Part shown: piece by piece, positions 15,101-23,506 of the stretch
Position numbering within the stretch: the first letter of the stretch is position 1
How the letters are laid out: each line of letters begins with the position of its first letter
Program-made: the position numbers and the translations under genes
Assembly (NCBI GenBank): GCA_903825565.1
Contig: CAIKBD010000196.1
Location: 1 to 40,780 of the forward strand
DNA: 40,780 bases
From: an uncultured Anaerolineales bacterium
GTDB lineage: Bacteria > Chloroflexota > Anaerolineae > UBA4142
Direction of reading: 5' to 3'
Notes under the pieces: generated by a model
The model's database searches: none
Told to the model about the DNA's origin: nothing
What the model saw: only the letters and a program-made list of their open reading frames with translations

Positions 15101-15880
15101 TTGCTGAGCGTTGTTGATCAGCGGTCGGGCTTGCGCCGTGCTCGTGCCACTGCCGAGGAGACTCCACGTTTTGCCGTCACGATTGCGATACAGTCCTTGT
15201 GCTGTGCCAACGATCAGCCCGGTTTTGGTGACGACGATAGATTGCGGGCGCGCGCTTTCCGGCAATCCATCCGACATGGCTTGCCAACGCGCGCCGCGAT
15301 CCTTGGTTGCATATACGCCGCCATCCGTCGCCGCATACAACGTGCTGTCGCTTGCCAGCGCGAGGGCAGAGACGCGGACCGACTTGAGCTCCATCCCGAT
15401 GTCATTCCAGGTCTCGCCGTTGTTGTCACTCCGCAATACGGTGAGTGCTGTGCCGGCGTAAATCACTTGCGGGGTTTGCGGATCGATCAAGAATGTGTAA
15501 ACGAATTGGTTGGCGAACCGTTGATCGGCGGGAGCCCAACTTGTGCCGGCGTCGCGTGTGCGATAGATCCCATCGCGGGTGCCGGCAAAAGCCGTGTCGG
15601 GGTCGCGTGTCACTGCCAGCGCGTAAATCGTCGGATTGTCCGGCAAGCCCTTGGAAGTTGCCGTCCAGTGTGCGCCTTCATCGCGCGTGATAAACACCGC
15701 GTTATTCGAGCCGGCGTACAAGGTCAGGGGATTACTCGGCGCAATGGCGATCACGTTGATCAAGCCGCCTGGCGGGCCGCCGGTGGTTGTCCACTGGATA
15801 CCATTTTCTGCATAGGCAATGGCGACAGAGATGAGGAGTAGAGCGATGACCAAGCCAAATGTCGAGCGACGGAGTAGCAC
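12098..15880 (-). CDS. Transmembrane protein: external beta-propeller (BNR/YCF48-like repeats) fused to a cytosolic AAA/STAND ATPase
   Basis: A protein of 1260 residues with an unusual layout. After a signal-anchor (FGLVIALLLISVAIAYA, about residues 8-25) come some twelve or more repeats up to residue 630, each with the pattern LYAGT..GIY(R/K)S.D.G.TW. These are the Asp-box motifs of BNR/sortilin/YCF48-type propellers and would form one or two extracellular propellers. A transmembrane helix follows at about 640-662. The cytosolic half has an uncharacterised region (665-900), the box MFFGREHEL, Walker A GGRKIGKTS at 938-946, Walker B IVMLFDEID at 1013-1021 and a C-terminal winged-helix-like region. 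GTG 15880 is chosen because GGAGG lies 6 bases upstream and the signal peptide starts there; a longer ATG start at 16000 would place the promoter inside the gene. Coupled to the second ATPase by ATGA. Confidence 0.85.
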   Translation of the reverse strand: MLLRRSTFGLVIALLLISVAIAYAENGIQWTTTGGPPGGLINVIAIAPSNPLTLYAGSNNAVFITRDEGAHWTATSKGLPDNPTIYALAVTRDPDTAFAGTRDGIYRTRDAGTSWAPADQRFANQFVYTFLIDPQTPQVIYAGTALTVLRSDNNGETWNDIGMELKSVRVSALALASDSTLYAATDGGVYATKDRGARWQAMSDGLPESARPQSIVVTKTGLIVGTAQGLYRNRDGKTWSLLGSGTSTAQARPLINNAQQPDRLFAVLPQGIVRSTDGGGAWGLLPKSLGNLSIVSLALGNTNTLYAATVQGIWKTTDEGQNWTPLNTGLINTNVNQLAIAAGNPSALLAATSFGLFRSPDHGATWVEVNGVPDPRITSLTTDPQNPATVYAGSWGSSLFVSQDSGANFTRLVENLAANAPLGSLAIVRDADNRTALYVGTWGNGLYMSTDGGQKWTPQTNGLGSSARVNVLTLAPPNTLYAGTDRGLYLLNSATPNATWQNASTQLPADEVRAVLFDPHTPKTVVVGYVSNGVYRSDDAGEKWQALGRATFPARERLYALTFNPSASNILYAGTDRGIYRSDDSGATWVTAKTGLALNVEVQAIAIDPQNPETVFAGTNGNGALRGADSFRSTVPSEWLTAIALGGVTLLLVFSVGAGLWRTRFSPAAKARAWQQEWAQWENAITLALRTSGEANSSTLHKMPRRNLARALQYYVTVHPTDALNLQTVPPVLRQDNFITAQKFLSHWKAAWEEVGNEEAFKSVTGQMVDQLCSLLGFTRIDERTYKGLIGYVVRAPALRLKIPPRFPIIFVPRRQAQESDLEALRDLMGVLNMVSYFALIIDLRDAPPKDPRQSFKHLVREAAHDFIVLDGSNIRNLLDARDHARRLVEIILSQVDLTVVSPYVTSGPVPTNMFFGREHELKTIVRTVRDTNFAIVGGRKIGKTSVLSRVFQLLQDAPEYQPFYLDCQAVLTHEELFETIDTMWKMPLATPTPEAFRRLITDLPAQYPSRTIVMLFDEIDSLLNYDIKNGEPLFRIIRALAQELPVRFVFCGEKVLNAALHNPQLVFFNFCNLIPLTYLSKEEARRVVIDPMQEMGITLEEGNDLADQTVELAAEHPNLVQYICQQLIERINHRRERIITRADIDSIARSAQFAEYFVEISWGNATPLERLITLLMLEHPAVTQPEIADLLRARNLAVPPAQLEAAFEGLTLYSILRRDGPKYTFAAHAFPEVLRRSQDVVGLVGSFTQEIRSAQGATP

Positions 15881-15919
15881 AGCAATCCTCCACAGAGTGG
15901 GAATACCAGGGTTGAATTT

Positions 15920-15948
15920 ATTATACCCTACTTGGCGCGCAATGTAAA
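15920..15948 (-). promoter_or_regulatory. Promoter for the propeller-ATPase operon
   Basis: On the minus strand: TTTACA (15948-15943), 17-base spacer, perfect TATAAT (15925-15920). The predicted leader is about 33 bases and contains GGAGG before the GTG start. This strongly supports the shorter start. Confidence 0.8.
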
Positions 15949-15971
15949 AAAAGGAATGGGCATGATGCCGC

Positions 15972-17237
15972 TCATTTGCCGAACCAGCCGGGAAATACAC
16001 TCGTTGCCACCAAAATCACCGTGAGGAAAATCAGCGCAATGATCATTGCCCATGCCAGCGCATTAAAGATGCGTCCGTTGACATACTTGCCCATCAAGCG
16101 CGGGTCGTTGATCAATTTGAGCATCGTGATCAAAATGACCGGTAACAATACGCCGTTGAGCGTTTGACTCGCGAGCATTGCTTCGATCAACGACGGAATC
16201 GGCAACAAGATGATCGCCGCGCCCACGACGATCAGCGCGGTGTACACCGAGAAAAACACCGGCGCATCTTTCCAATCGCGGCTAACCCCCATTTCCCAGC
16301 CGAACGCCTCGCACACGACGTAGGCCGTCGAGAGCGGCAAGATCGCGGCGGAGAACACCGAGGCGTTGAGCAAGCCGAGCGCGAACAAACTCGCCGCATA
16401 CTCGCCCGCTAACGGCTTGAGCGCGAGCGCGGCGTCCTCTGCCGTTTTGATGTTGACGCCCGCGGCGAACAAGGTTGCGGCGCACGCAATCGTAATAAAC
16501 CCGGCGACGATCACGGCAAACACCGAACCTACGATCACATCGAGCCGTTCATAACCCAGTTCGTCTACCTTCAAGCCCTTGTCCACGATGGATGCCTGCT
16601 GATAAAATTGCATCCAGGGCGCAATCGTCGTGCCGATGATCGTGACAAAGATTGTGACGTAGCCGGCGTCGAAATGAAAACTGGGTGTGACGACCGCTTG
16701 GAGCACCTTGCCCCACGGCGGATTGGCGATCACGCCGGACAAGACATACGAAAAATAGATCGCGCTGGCGACGAGAAAGATGCGCTCGACCGATTTGTAA
16801 CTCGCCTTGACGATCAACAGCCACACGCCGAACGCAACGAGCGGCACCGAGAGGTACTTGCTCACGCCGAAAATTTCCATACTCGCGGCGACGCCGGCAA
16901 ATTCGCTGACAGTGTTGGCGAGGTTGGCGACCACCATCAACGCAATGATCGCTGCCGTCGCGCGCACGCCGAAACTCTCGCGGATCAGATCTGCCAAGCC
17001 CTTGCCGGTCACGATGCCGAGCCGCGCGCTCATTTCTTGCACGATGATCAGCGCCAGCGCGACGAGCGTCAGCATCCACAAGAGCGAATAGCCATAGTGC
17101 GCGCCCGCCACCGAATACGTGGTGATGCCGCCCGCATCGTTATCTACATTCGCCGTAATGATCCCCGGTCCGATCACCGACAGCATCAAGAGCAACCGGG
17201 TGCGCCAGGGTTTGGATTTTCGCAATGTCATCGTCAT
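15972..17237 (-). CDS. Nramp-family transporter, magnesium-type (NRMT-like)
   Basis: A protein of 421 residues with about eleven hydrophobic helices and the Nramp fold signatures, but with altered metal-site residues. The helix-1 motif that is DPGN in manganese/iron transporters reads DAGG at 34-37. The helix-6 motif that is (A)xxMPH reads TTIAPW at 203-208, so the metal-binding Met is Ala206 and the His is Trp208. Loss of the soft Met ligand with retention of the Asp is the pattern reported for Nramp-related magnesium transporters. It would import a divalent cation, probably Mg2+. The downstream ATG at 17237 is chosen because GGAGG lies 6 bases before it. It follows the PRC/MgtE_N/CBS gene by 71 bases, and MgtE domains sense Mg2+, which supports this reading. 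Annotation as mntH would be misleading. Confidence 0.85.
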   Translation of the reverse strand: MTMTLRKSKPWRTRLLLMLSVIGPGIITANVDNDAGGITTYSVAGAHYGYSLLWMLTLVALALIIVQEMSARLGIVTGKGLADLIRESFGVRATAAIIALMVVANLANTVSEFAGVAASMEIFGVSKYLSVPLVAFGVWLLIVKASYKSVERIFLVASAIYFSYVLSGVIANPPWGKVLQAVVTPSFHFDAGYVTIFVTIIGTTIAPWMQFYQQASIVDKGLKVDELGYERLDVIVGSVFAVIVAGFITIACAATLFAAGVNIKTAEDAALALKPLAGEYAASLFALGLLNASVFSAAILPLSTAYVVCEAFGWEMGVSRDWKDAPVFFSVYTALIVVGAAIILLPIPSLIEAMLASQTLNGVLLPVILITMLKLINDPRLMGKYVNGRIFNALAWAMIIALIFLTVILVATSVFPGWFGK

Positions 17238-17308
17238 GGGTCGCCTCCGCAAGCCGATCCGACGCGCGCCATGCCGCGCCAGGTTTCGCGTTGAACCGGG
17301 AGTTGGGT

Positions 17309-18565
17309 CTAGAACAAGCGCGGCATTTGAATTTTCAGATCGTCCGGCAAAATCAAATCGAGCGCGTCGTCCGCCGTGATAATGCCTTGCAAATGATTGT
17401 CGTCGTCCACGACCGGCACGGCGAGCAAATTGTATTTAGCGATCAATTCGAGCACGTCTTCCGGCGATGCGTCCAGTCGCACGCGCACGGCTTTGTGGTG
17501 CATAATCGAATCCACCGCCATGTCCGGTGCGGCAAGCACGAGGTCGCTCAACGAGAATACGCCGAGCAAGTGTTCGTCCGCGTCAACGACATAGACATAG
17601 TAGATGGTTTCGGCTTCTTTTGCGCCGGCTTCGCGCCGAATACATTCGAGCGCCTGCGCGACGGTGACGTTGAGCGGCACGGTGAGATACTTGGTCGTCA
17701 TCAAGCCGCCGGCGGTGTTTTCGGGATGTTCGAGCAGTTCGGCGACTTGGGCGCTTTCCTCCGGTTCCATCAAATTGAACACTTGGGCGCGGCGATCTTC
17801 TTCCATTTCTTGCAGGACATCTGCCGCTTCGTCCGGCTCCATTTCCTCCACGATGTCCGCCGCGCGTTCGTTCGGCAACGTCTCCAACACTTCGGCTTGA
17901 AATTCCGGCTCCAACTCTTCCATCACGTCTGCCGCTTGCTCGTCGGACATTTCGCGGATCAATTCGCCGGCTTGGCGTGGACTCATATCTTCCAAAATTT
18001 CGGCAATGTCCGCCGGGTGCAACTCGCGCAGTTTGGTGCGCGCGACGCGCACCTTGAGATCGCCGCGCGGGACGAGTTCGAGATCGTTAAACCGGATGGC
18101 GCGGGAAGGGAGTTCGCGGCGCAGGGTTTCCGCCACGCGCTCAAAGGTGTCTTCCCAACCCAGGCGGCGGAGCAAGCCGCGCGCGCCAATATCTACATTG
18201 ACGAGGCGATAGTCCGCGCCGATCTTGGCGAGTTCGAGATCGTTGACGCGTACGACGCGAAAGCCGTGAATGTCAATCACTTGTTTATCCATCACGTCGC
18301 GGTTCAAAAAAACTTCATTGCCGGTTGCGGGGTACGGCGTAGTCGCCGGTTTTTGCAAAATGATCTTATTGCCGGCAAGGTCTTCGTTGCCGCCCCAGGG
18401 CACCAGCGCCGGGTCCTTCCCGCCGCGTTTCACAGCCAGCGCGACGATGCGCGGGTATGGATCGTTGTTCACCTCGGAGACAATCAACACATCTGCCAGG
18501 GTGCCGACGAGTGCGCCTTTGGCGTCGCGCACATCTCTGCCTAACAATTCGCTGAGGTATGCCAT
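17309..18565 (-). CDS. Soluble PRC-barrel / MgtE N-terminal / tandem CBS protein (Mg2+ sensor-type)
   Basis: A protein of 418 residues with no transmembrane helix. Residues 1-70 and about 85-165 look like PRC-barrel-type domains (LLGRDVRDAKGALVGTLADV, then DIHGFRVVRVNDLEL). Residues 182-285 are the acidic helical repeats of the MgtE N domain (LHPADIAEILEDM, DEQAADVMEEL, NERAADIVEEM, DEAADVLQEM). Residues 286-418 are two CBS domains (GGLMTTKYLTVPLNVTVAQAL; VDSIMHHKAVRVRLDAS). This is the cytosolic Mg2+-sensing half of an MgtE channel without the channel. Its neighbour is an Nramp-like transporter with a magnesium-type site, so it may gate that transporter. Start at 18565 chosen for GAGGAGG 8 bases upstream. 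Whether it binds Mg2+ or a nucleotide cannot be read from sequence. Confidence 0.85.
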   Translation of the reverse strand: MAYLSELLGRDVRDAKGALVGTLADVLIVSEVNNDPYPRIVALAVKRGGKDPALVPWGGNEDLAGNKIILQKPATTPYPATGNEVFLNRDVMDKQVIDIHGFRVVRVNDLELAKIGADYRLVNVDIGARGLLRRLGWEDTFERVAETLRRELPSRAIRFNDLELVPRGDLKVRVARTKLRELHPADIAEILEDMSPRQAGELIREMSDEQAADVMEELEPEFQAEVLETLPNERAADIVEEMEPDEAADVLQEMEEDRRAQVFNLMEPEESAQVAELLEHPENTAGGLMTTKYLTVPLNVTVAQALECIRREAGAKEAETIYYVYVVDADEHLLGVFSLSDLVLAAPDMAVDSIMHHKAVRVRLDASPEDVLELIAKYNLLAVPVVDDDNHLQGIITADDALDLILPDDLKIQMPRLF

Positions 18566-18670
18566 TCGGCGTTCCTCCTCACGGGGATCGGGAATCACGA
18601 GAGCCGGTTGAGCTGCGTGCGGTTCTCGGCACGCGTCGTTATAGCACGGTTGCGTTTGGGCGTCAACCGC

Positions 18671-18735
18671 AAAAAAATCCGGTCGCGCCAGCGGCGGACC
18701 GGATTTTTCTAGTAGGGACGTTTGTCAAAACGTCC
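18671..18735. terminator. Terminator plus second small hairpin
   Basis: A stem AAATCCGGTC (18675-18684) / GACCGGATTT (18697-18706) is flanked by an A-run and a T-run, usable by the minus-strand SDR gene. It is followed by a hairpin GGACGTTT / AAACGTCC (18716-18735) and two degenerate echoes of CAAAACGT up to about 18770. No gene is seen in 18566-18775. Confidence 0.7.
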
Positions 18736-18775
18736 ATCTTTCAAAACGTTCGTCGGTCAAAACATTCCCGGCTGA

Positions 18776-19567
18776 TTACCAGTTGTCTTCACCGCCGTCC
18801 ACGCGAATCACGGTACCGGTCATCCAATCCAATTTGGGATCGGCGAGCGCGACGAGAATGCGCGCAACATCTTCCGGCTGGGTGAGCCGTCCGTCGGGGT
18901 GCATCTGTTGGACCTGCGCGACGGCTTTTTCGTGACCTGGGATCATGCGGAGGGCGGGCGTGTCCGTCACGCCGGCTTGGAACGTGTTGACGGCAATGCC
19001 CCGCGTCGTCAACTCGAGCGAGAGTTGACGCGTGTATGCTTCGAGCGCGGCTTTTGCGGCGGAGACCGGTCCGTAACCGGAAATGACGCGATGCGAGCCG
19101 GCGCTTGTCATCGAAAATACTTTCGCGCCGCGCGTGAGCAAATTCGCGCGCACGAGGTCTTGCGTCCAGTAGACGAGCGAACTCGCCATCACGTCGAGCG
19201 TCATTTCGATGGCTTTGCGATCGACCGCGTCTTCCGGTTTGTCCGTGATGAACGGCTTCAAGTTGCCGAAGGCGACCGAGTGCAAAACGATCTCAATGGT
19301 GCCGCCGCCGACGCTTGCAAAATACTCTTGGATTTTGGCGATAATTTCTGCGCGGTTACGATCATCGGCGATGTTCTTGTTGAAGAAAATTGCCTGGCGT
19401 CCTTTCGCTTCAATGTCCGCTTTCACCGCGAGTGCGCGCGGAAGCGTCATTTTCAAATCGAAATGCGCGCCAAAAATATTAAACCCGGCATCCGCGAGTG
19501 CACGCGAACATGCCGCGCCGAACCCGCTGGACGCGCCCAGAATCAATGCCCACCGTTCACTTGCCAT
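18776..19567 (-). CDS. Enoyl-ACP reductase-like short-chain dehydrogenase (FabL/FabI type)
   Basis: A protein of 263 residues with a Rossmann fold. The nucleotide-binding loop is GASSGFG at 11-17, of the classical SDR kind. The catalytic pair is Tyr165-x6-Lys172 (YGPVSAAK) rather than the Tyr-x3-Lys of ordinary SDRs; a six-residue gap is characteristic of FabI/FabL enoyl-ACP reductases, which carry out the last step of each fatty-acid elongation round. The C-terminal GTVIRVDGGEDNW end fits the family. The MaoC-type hydratase two genes upstream also fits acyl metabolism. ATG 19567 is chosen because GGGAGG lies just upstream; an in-frame ATG 87 bases further up would run into the preceding gene. 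Specific substrate remains inference. Confidence 0.8.
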   Translation of the reverse strand: MASERWALILGASSGFGAACSRALADAGFNIFGAHFDLKMTLPRALAVKADIEAKGRQAIFFNKNIADDRNRAEIIAKIQEYFASVGGGTIEIVLHSVAFGNLKPFITDKPEDAVDRKAIEMTLDVMASSLVYWTQDLVRANLLTRGAKVFSMTSAGSHRVISGYGPVSAAKAALEAYTRQLSLELTTRGIAVNTFQAGVTDTPALRMIPGHEKAVAQVQQMHPDGRLTQPEDVARILVALADPKLDWMTGTVIRVDGGEDNW

Positions 19568-19580
19568 CTCTCTCCTCCCA

Positions 19581-20006
19581 TTATTCTTTCGTGTCATGCG
19601 GTTTGTGCGTGTGCGTACGTTTGACGATCCAATACGCCGCGGTGACGGCCGCAATGATCACGGCTAACCCAATTAAGGTCAAACTATCCAGTTTCTTGAT
19701 GTCAAGGATGATTACTTTGCGGAGCACGGCGACCATCGCCGCGGTGACGATCACCTCTTCGTGCACCACGTGCTCGACCAGGTATGCCTTGATCGTGTCG
19801 AGCAGTTCGATGCCGACGAGCACGAGCAGAAACCATCCAAAGATGTTGAGCAACTCGTCCACGCCCAAAAGCAAAACGGGCGGGGACAGCAAATCTTGGA
19901 TCAGCGTCCACGCTAAATCGGCAACCGCGGCGAGCAGGACGACGACGAGCAACAGGATCAGCGCGAACGTGATGATTTTTTCGAAACGTTCCAGGAAATT
20001 TAGCAC
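19581..20006 (-). CDS. PsiE-like small membrane protein
   Basis: A protein of 141 residues with about four hydrophobic helices (ITFALILLLVVVLLAAVADL; LLNIFGWFLLVLVGIELL; VIVTAAMVAVLRKVII; LTLIGLAVIIAAVTAAYW) and a short charged C-terminus. The KAYLVEHVVHEEVIVTAAMVAVLRKVI block matches the phosphate-starvation-inducible PsiE family, whose biochemical role is unknown. It lies 14 bases after the alcohol dehydrogenase gene and 13 before the SDR gene, so all three are likely one transcript. Confidence 0.75.
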   Translation of the reverse strand: MLNFLERFEKIITFALILLLVVVLLAAVADLAWTLIQDLLSPPVLLLGVDELLNIFGWFLLVLVGIELLDTIKAYLVEHVVHEEVIVTAAMVAVLRKVIILDIKKLDSLTLIGLAVIIAAVTAAYWIVKRTHTHKPHDTKE

Positions 20007-20020
20007 GAGAGTTACCCGAT

Positions 20021-21022
20021 CTATTCTGAAATCAGCAGTACGCCCGCGCCGCGAATTTCGCTGCGCTTGAGCATTTGGAGCGCGCGGTTGGCGTCGTGGA
20101 GCGGAAAGATTTCGACTTGAGTTTGCACCGGAATTTCCGCCGCGACGAGCAACATTTCGCTCGCGTCTTGCCGCGTGCTGTTGGCGACGGTGCGGATGAC
20201 GCGTTCGTGATACAGTGTTTCGTACGCGAGCGTTGGGATCGGCGTGCTGTAAATGCCGGCGAGCGTGACGGTGCCGCCTTTGCGGAGCACGCGTAACGCC
20301 GCGGGCACGAGTTCGCCCGCCGGCGCGAAAATGATCGCGCGGTCAAGCAATTGCGGCGGCGCGTCGTCGGCGTGCCCGACCCAGGTTGCGCCGAGCGTCT
20401 GCGCGAGCGCGCGATGTTCGGCGCGGCGCGTAAAGACGTAAACGGTACAGCCCCAGTGGCGCAAAAATTGCAAGACGATGTGCGCGCTGTTGCCGAAACC
20501 ATACAGTCCAACGCGGTCGCCGGTTTGCACGCCCGCCAGGATCAGCGCGCGATAACCGATCACGCCGCCGCACAAGAGCGGCGCGGCTTGCGGGTCGCTA
20601 AAATTTTCGGGCAGGTGATACACAAAATTTTCGTGGACGACAATGTATTCGGCGTAACCGCCATCCACGTGCTGCCCGGTAAAACGCGCCTGGTCGCACA
20701 AGTTTTCTTCGCCGCGTTCGCAGAACTCGCACGTGCCGTCCGCCCAGTTGAGCCAGGGCACGCCGACGCGATCTCCAATGCGGAACCGCGTTGCGGCTTG
20801 CCCTAGACTTTCGACGACGCCGACGATTTGATGCCCTGGGATCACCGGCAATTTGGGCAAGGCGATTTCCCCTTCGACTGTGTGCAGATCGGTGTGACAA
20901 ATGCCGCACACGCGAACCTGAATCCGCACCTGATCCGCCAGGGGTAAGGGTATCGGCGCGTTGACCCATTCAAGCGGGTTTTCGTCCACGTTGCGCGGAC
21001 GTTTCAGCACCATTGCTTTCAT
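20021..21022 (-). CDS. Zinc-dependent alcohol dehydrogenase family protein
   Basis: A protein of 333 residues of the medium-chain dehydrogenase family. The catalytic zinc site is CGICHTDLHTVEGE with the following GHQIVGVVESLG; the structural zinc is bound by the Cys cluster in CEFCERGEENLCDQARF. The Rossmann domain starts near RVGLYGFGNSAHIVLQFL, with GFGNSAH in place of the usual GxGxxG. The family oxidises alcohols or reduces aldehydes with NAD(P)H in the cytoplasm; this subtype is close to AdhP/YogA-like enzymes. Two ATGs are possible (21022, 21013); the first is used. It heads a tightly spaced group with the PsiE-like and SDR genes. Confidence 0.88.
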   Translation of the reverse strand: MKAMVLKRPRNVDENPLEWVNAPIPLPLADQVRIQVRVCGICHTDLHTVEGEIALPKLPVIPGHQIVGVVESLGQAATRFRIGDRVGVPWLNWADGTCEFCERGEENLCDQARFTGQHVDGGYAEYIVVHENFVYHLPENFSDPQAAPLLCGGVIGYRALILAGVQTGDRVGLYGFGNSAHIVLQFLRHWGCTVYVFTRRAEHRALAQTLGATWVGHADDAPPQLLDRAIIFAPAGELVPAALRVLRKGGTVTLAGIYSTPIPTLAYETLYHERVIRTVANSTRQDASEMLLVAAEIPVQTQVEIFPLHDANRALQMLKRSEIRGAGVLLISE

Positions 21023-21088
21023 TTTGACCGCCGCAAGTAAAATGAATCGGAAGAATTGGCGTTTGGCGTTTCGCGCCTCCTTCCGTTT

Positions 21089-21547
21089 TTATGCTTTGCT
21101 TTTCACGAGAATCGTCCACTCGCCCACTTGGACGGTGTCGCCGCGCTGGTTCAGAACGCGCGCATTAAACACGACGATGCCGCCGTTCAGCGCGCGCATC
21201 GCTTTCGTCTGTTTGACTTGGGCGACGAGGTGCACCGTGTCGCCGATCTTGACCGGGCTTTTAAATTTCCACTCCAAGCCCATAAAGGCGATCACCGTGC
21301 CGTCGAGAAAACCGAGTTGCATCCCCAAGCCGGTCGCCACGGATAGGACGAGCAAACCGTGCGCGATGCGGCCGTCGAACGGCGTGGTCTTGCCGAACTC
21401 GGCGTCGGTGTGGATCGCGTTGTAATCGCCGGAGACGCCGGCAAAATTCACGATGTCGGTTTCGGTGATCGTGCGCGCCTGGGTGACCATTTCAATCCCA
21501 GCCGCGAAATCTTCAAAGTACATTCCGCGTGGATGATACTCTGCCAT
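21089..21547 (-). CDS. MaoC-family (R)-specific enoyl hydratase-like protein
   Basis: A protein of 152 residues with a hotdog fold. The hydratase-2 motif is seen as FAGVSGDYNAIHTDAEFGKTTPFDGRIAHGLL, where Asp, His and the Gly-rich turn are the active-site region. The later FLDGTVIAFMGLEWKFKSPVKIGDTV and KSKA end fit the MaoC dehydratase family. It would add water to trans-2-enoyl thioesters (or the reverse) in the cytoplasm. GGAGG lies just before the ATG. Located between enolase and the alcohol dehydrogenase gene, on the same strand; with the enoyl-reductase-like SDR it suggests acyl-chain metabolism. Confidence 0.88.
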   Translation of the reverse strand: MAEYHPRGMYFEDFAAGIEMVTQARTITETDIVNFAGVSGDYNAIHTDAEFGKTTPFDGRIAHGLLVLSVATGLGMQLGFLDGTVIAFMGLEWKFKSPVKIGDTVHLVAQVKQTKAMRALNGGIVVFNARVLNQRGDTVQVGEWTILVKSKA

Positions 21548-21570
21548 GCGTCCTCCGGCTCAAGGTCTTG

Positions 21571-21614
21571 ATTGCCGAGCGCAGCGGGCGGACAATCGCT
21601 CTGTGCTCGGCAAT
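21571..21614. repeat. Long hairpin between enolase and the MaoC gene
   Basis: Inverted repeat ATTGCCGAGC-x-CAG (21571-21584) and CTG-x-GCTCGGCAAT (21601-21614) around a 16-base loop. There is no T-run on either strand, so it is not a standard terminator. It may stabilise or process the operon mRNA. Confidence 0.6.
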
Positions 21615-21629
21615 TGACAATCCGAAAAT

Positions 21630-23142
<1,513 letters not shown>

Positions 23143-23146
<4 letters not shown>

Positions 23147-23385
23147 ACGGTCACTCGCTGCAAACCCACAAATTCCAAACCGGTTTCCGTTTCGGTGACT
23201 TGAAGGCACAATTGAATGGCTTCTTTGATGCGTTCCGCTAACGTATCGAGCGAACGCGCTTGCGTGTGACAGCCGCGCAATGCGGGCACGCTTGCTACGT
23301 ACCAGCCGTCCTCGTCGCGCTCGATCACGACAACAAATTCGCGCGGCTTGCAGTGACGCGCGATCCGCAGTTTACGCGTTTGCAT
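23143..23385 (-). CDS. hicB: HicB-type antitoxin
   Basis: A protein of 80 residues with the HicB core FVVVIERDEDGWYVASVPALRGCHTQA, followed by LDTLAERIKEAIQLCLQV. It lacks the C-terminal helix-turn-helix or ribbon-helix-helix domain of longer HicB proteins, so it may not regulate its own promoter. AAGGAG precedes the ATG. Its stop codon overlaps the hicA start (ATGA), giving the order hicB-hicA, the reverse of the commoner hicAB order. In a working pair HicB binds and blocks HicA, an mRNA-cleaving toxin. Confidence 0.85.
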
Positions 23386-23436
23386 TGGCTCGCTCCTTAA
23401 CTACTCCCAGCAATGGCTGATTCAAAATCGGGCATC

Positions 23437-23465
23437 ATTCTAACACACCCACCTAGTTGCGTCAA
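23437..23465 (-). promoter_or_regulatory. Promoter for hicB-hicA-eno
   Basis: On the minus strand: TTGACG (23465-23460), 17-base spacer, TAGAAT (23442-23437). Confidence 0.7.
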
Positions 23466-23506
23466 AACCGAAAATCGCAACCGCGCCGCGCGCGTTTTTT
23501 TCGGCG

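Noticed and set aside
14051-15841. Long plus-strand frame of 596 residues inside the propeller-ATPase gene
   Set aside because: It is the antisense shadow of the repeat region; composition is Arg/Gly-rich, there is no start signal, and the minus-strand protein has clear domains.
15972-17237. Annotation as the manganese transporter MntH
   Set aside because: The key DPGN and MPH metal-site residues are changed to DAGG and APW, which fits the magnesium-type branch better.
21571-21614. Terminator between the MaoC gene and eno
   Set aside because: The hairpin is long but has no T-run on either strand; kept only as a repeat.
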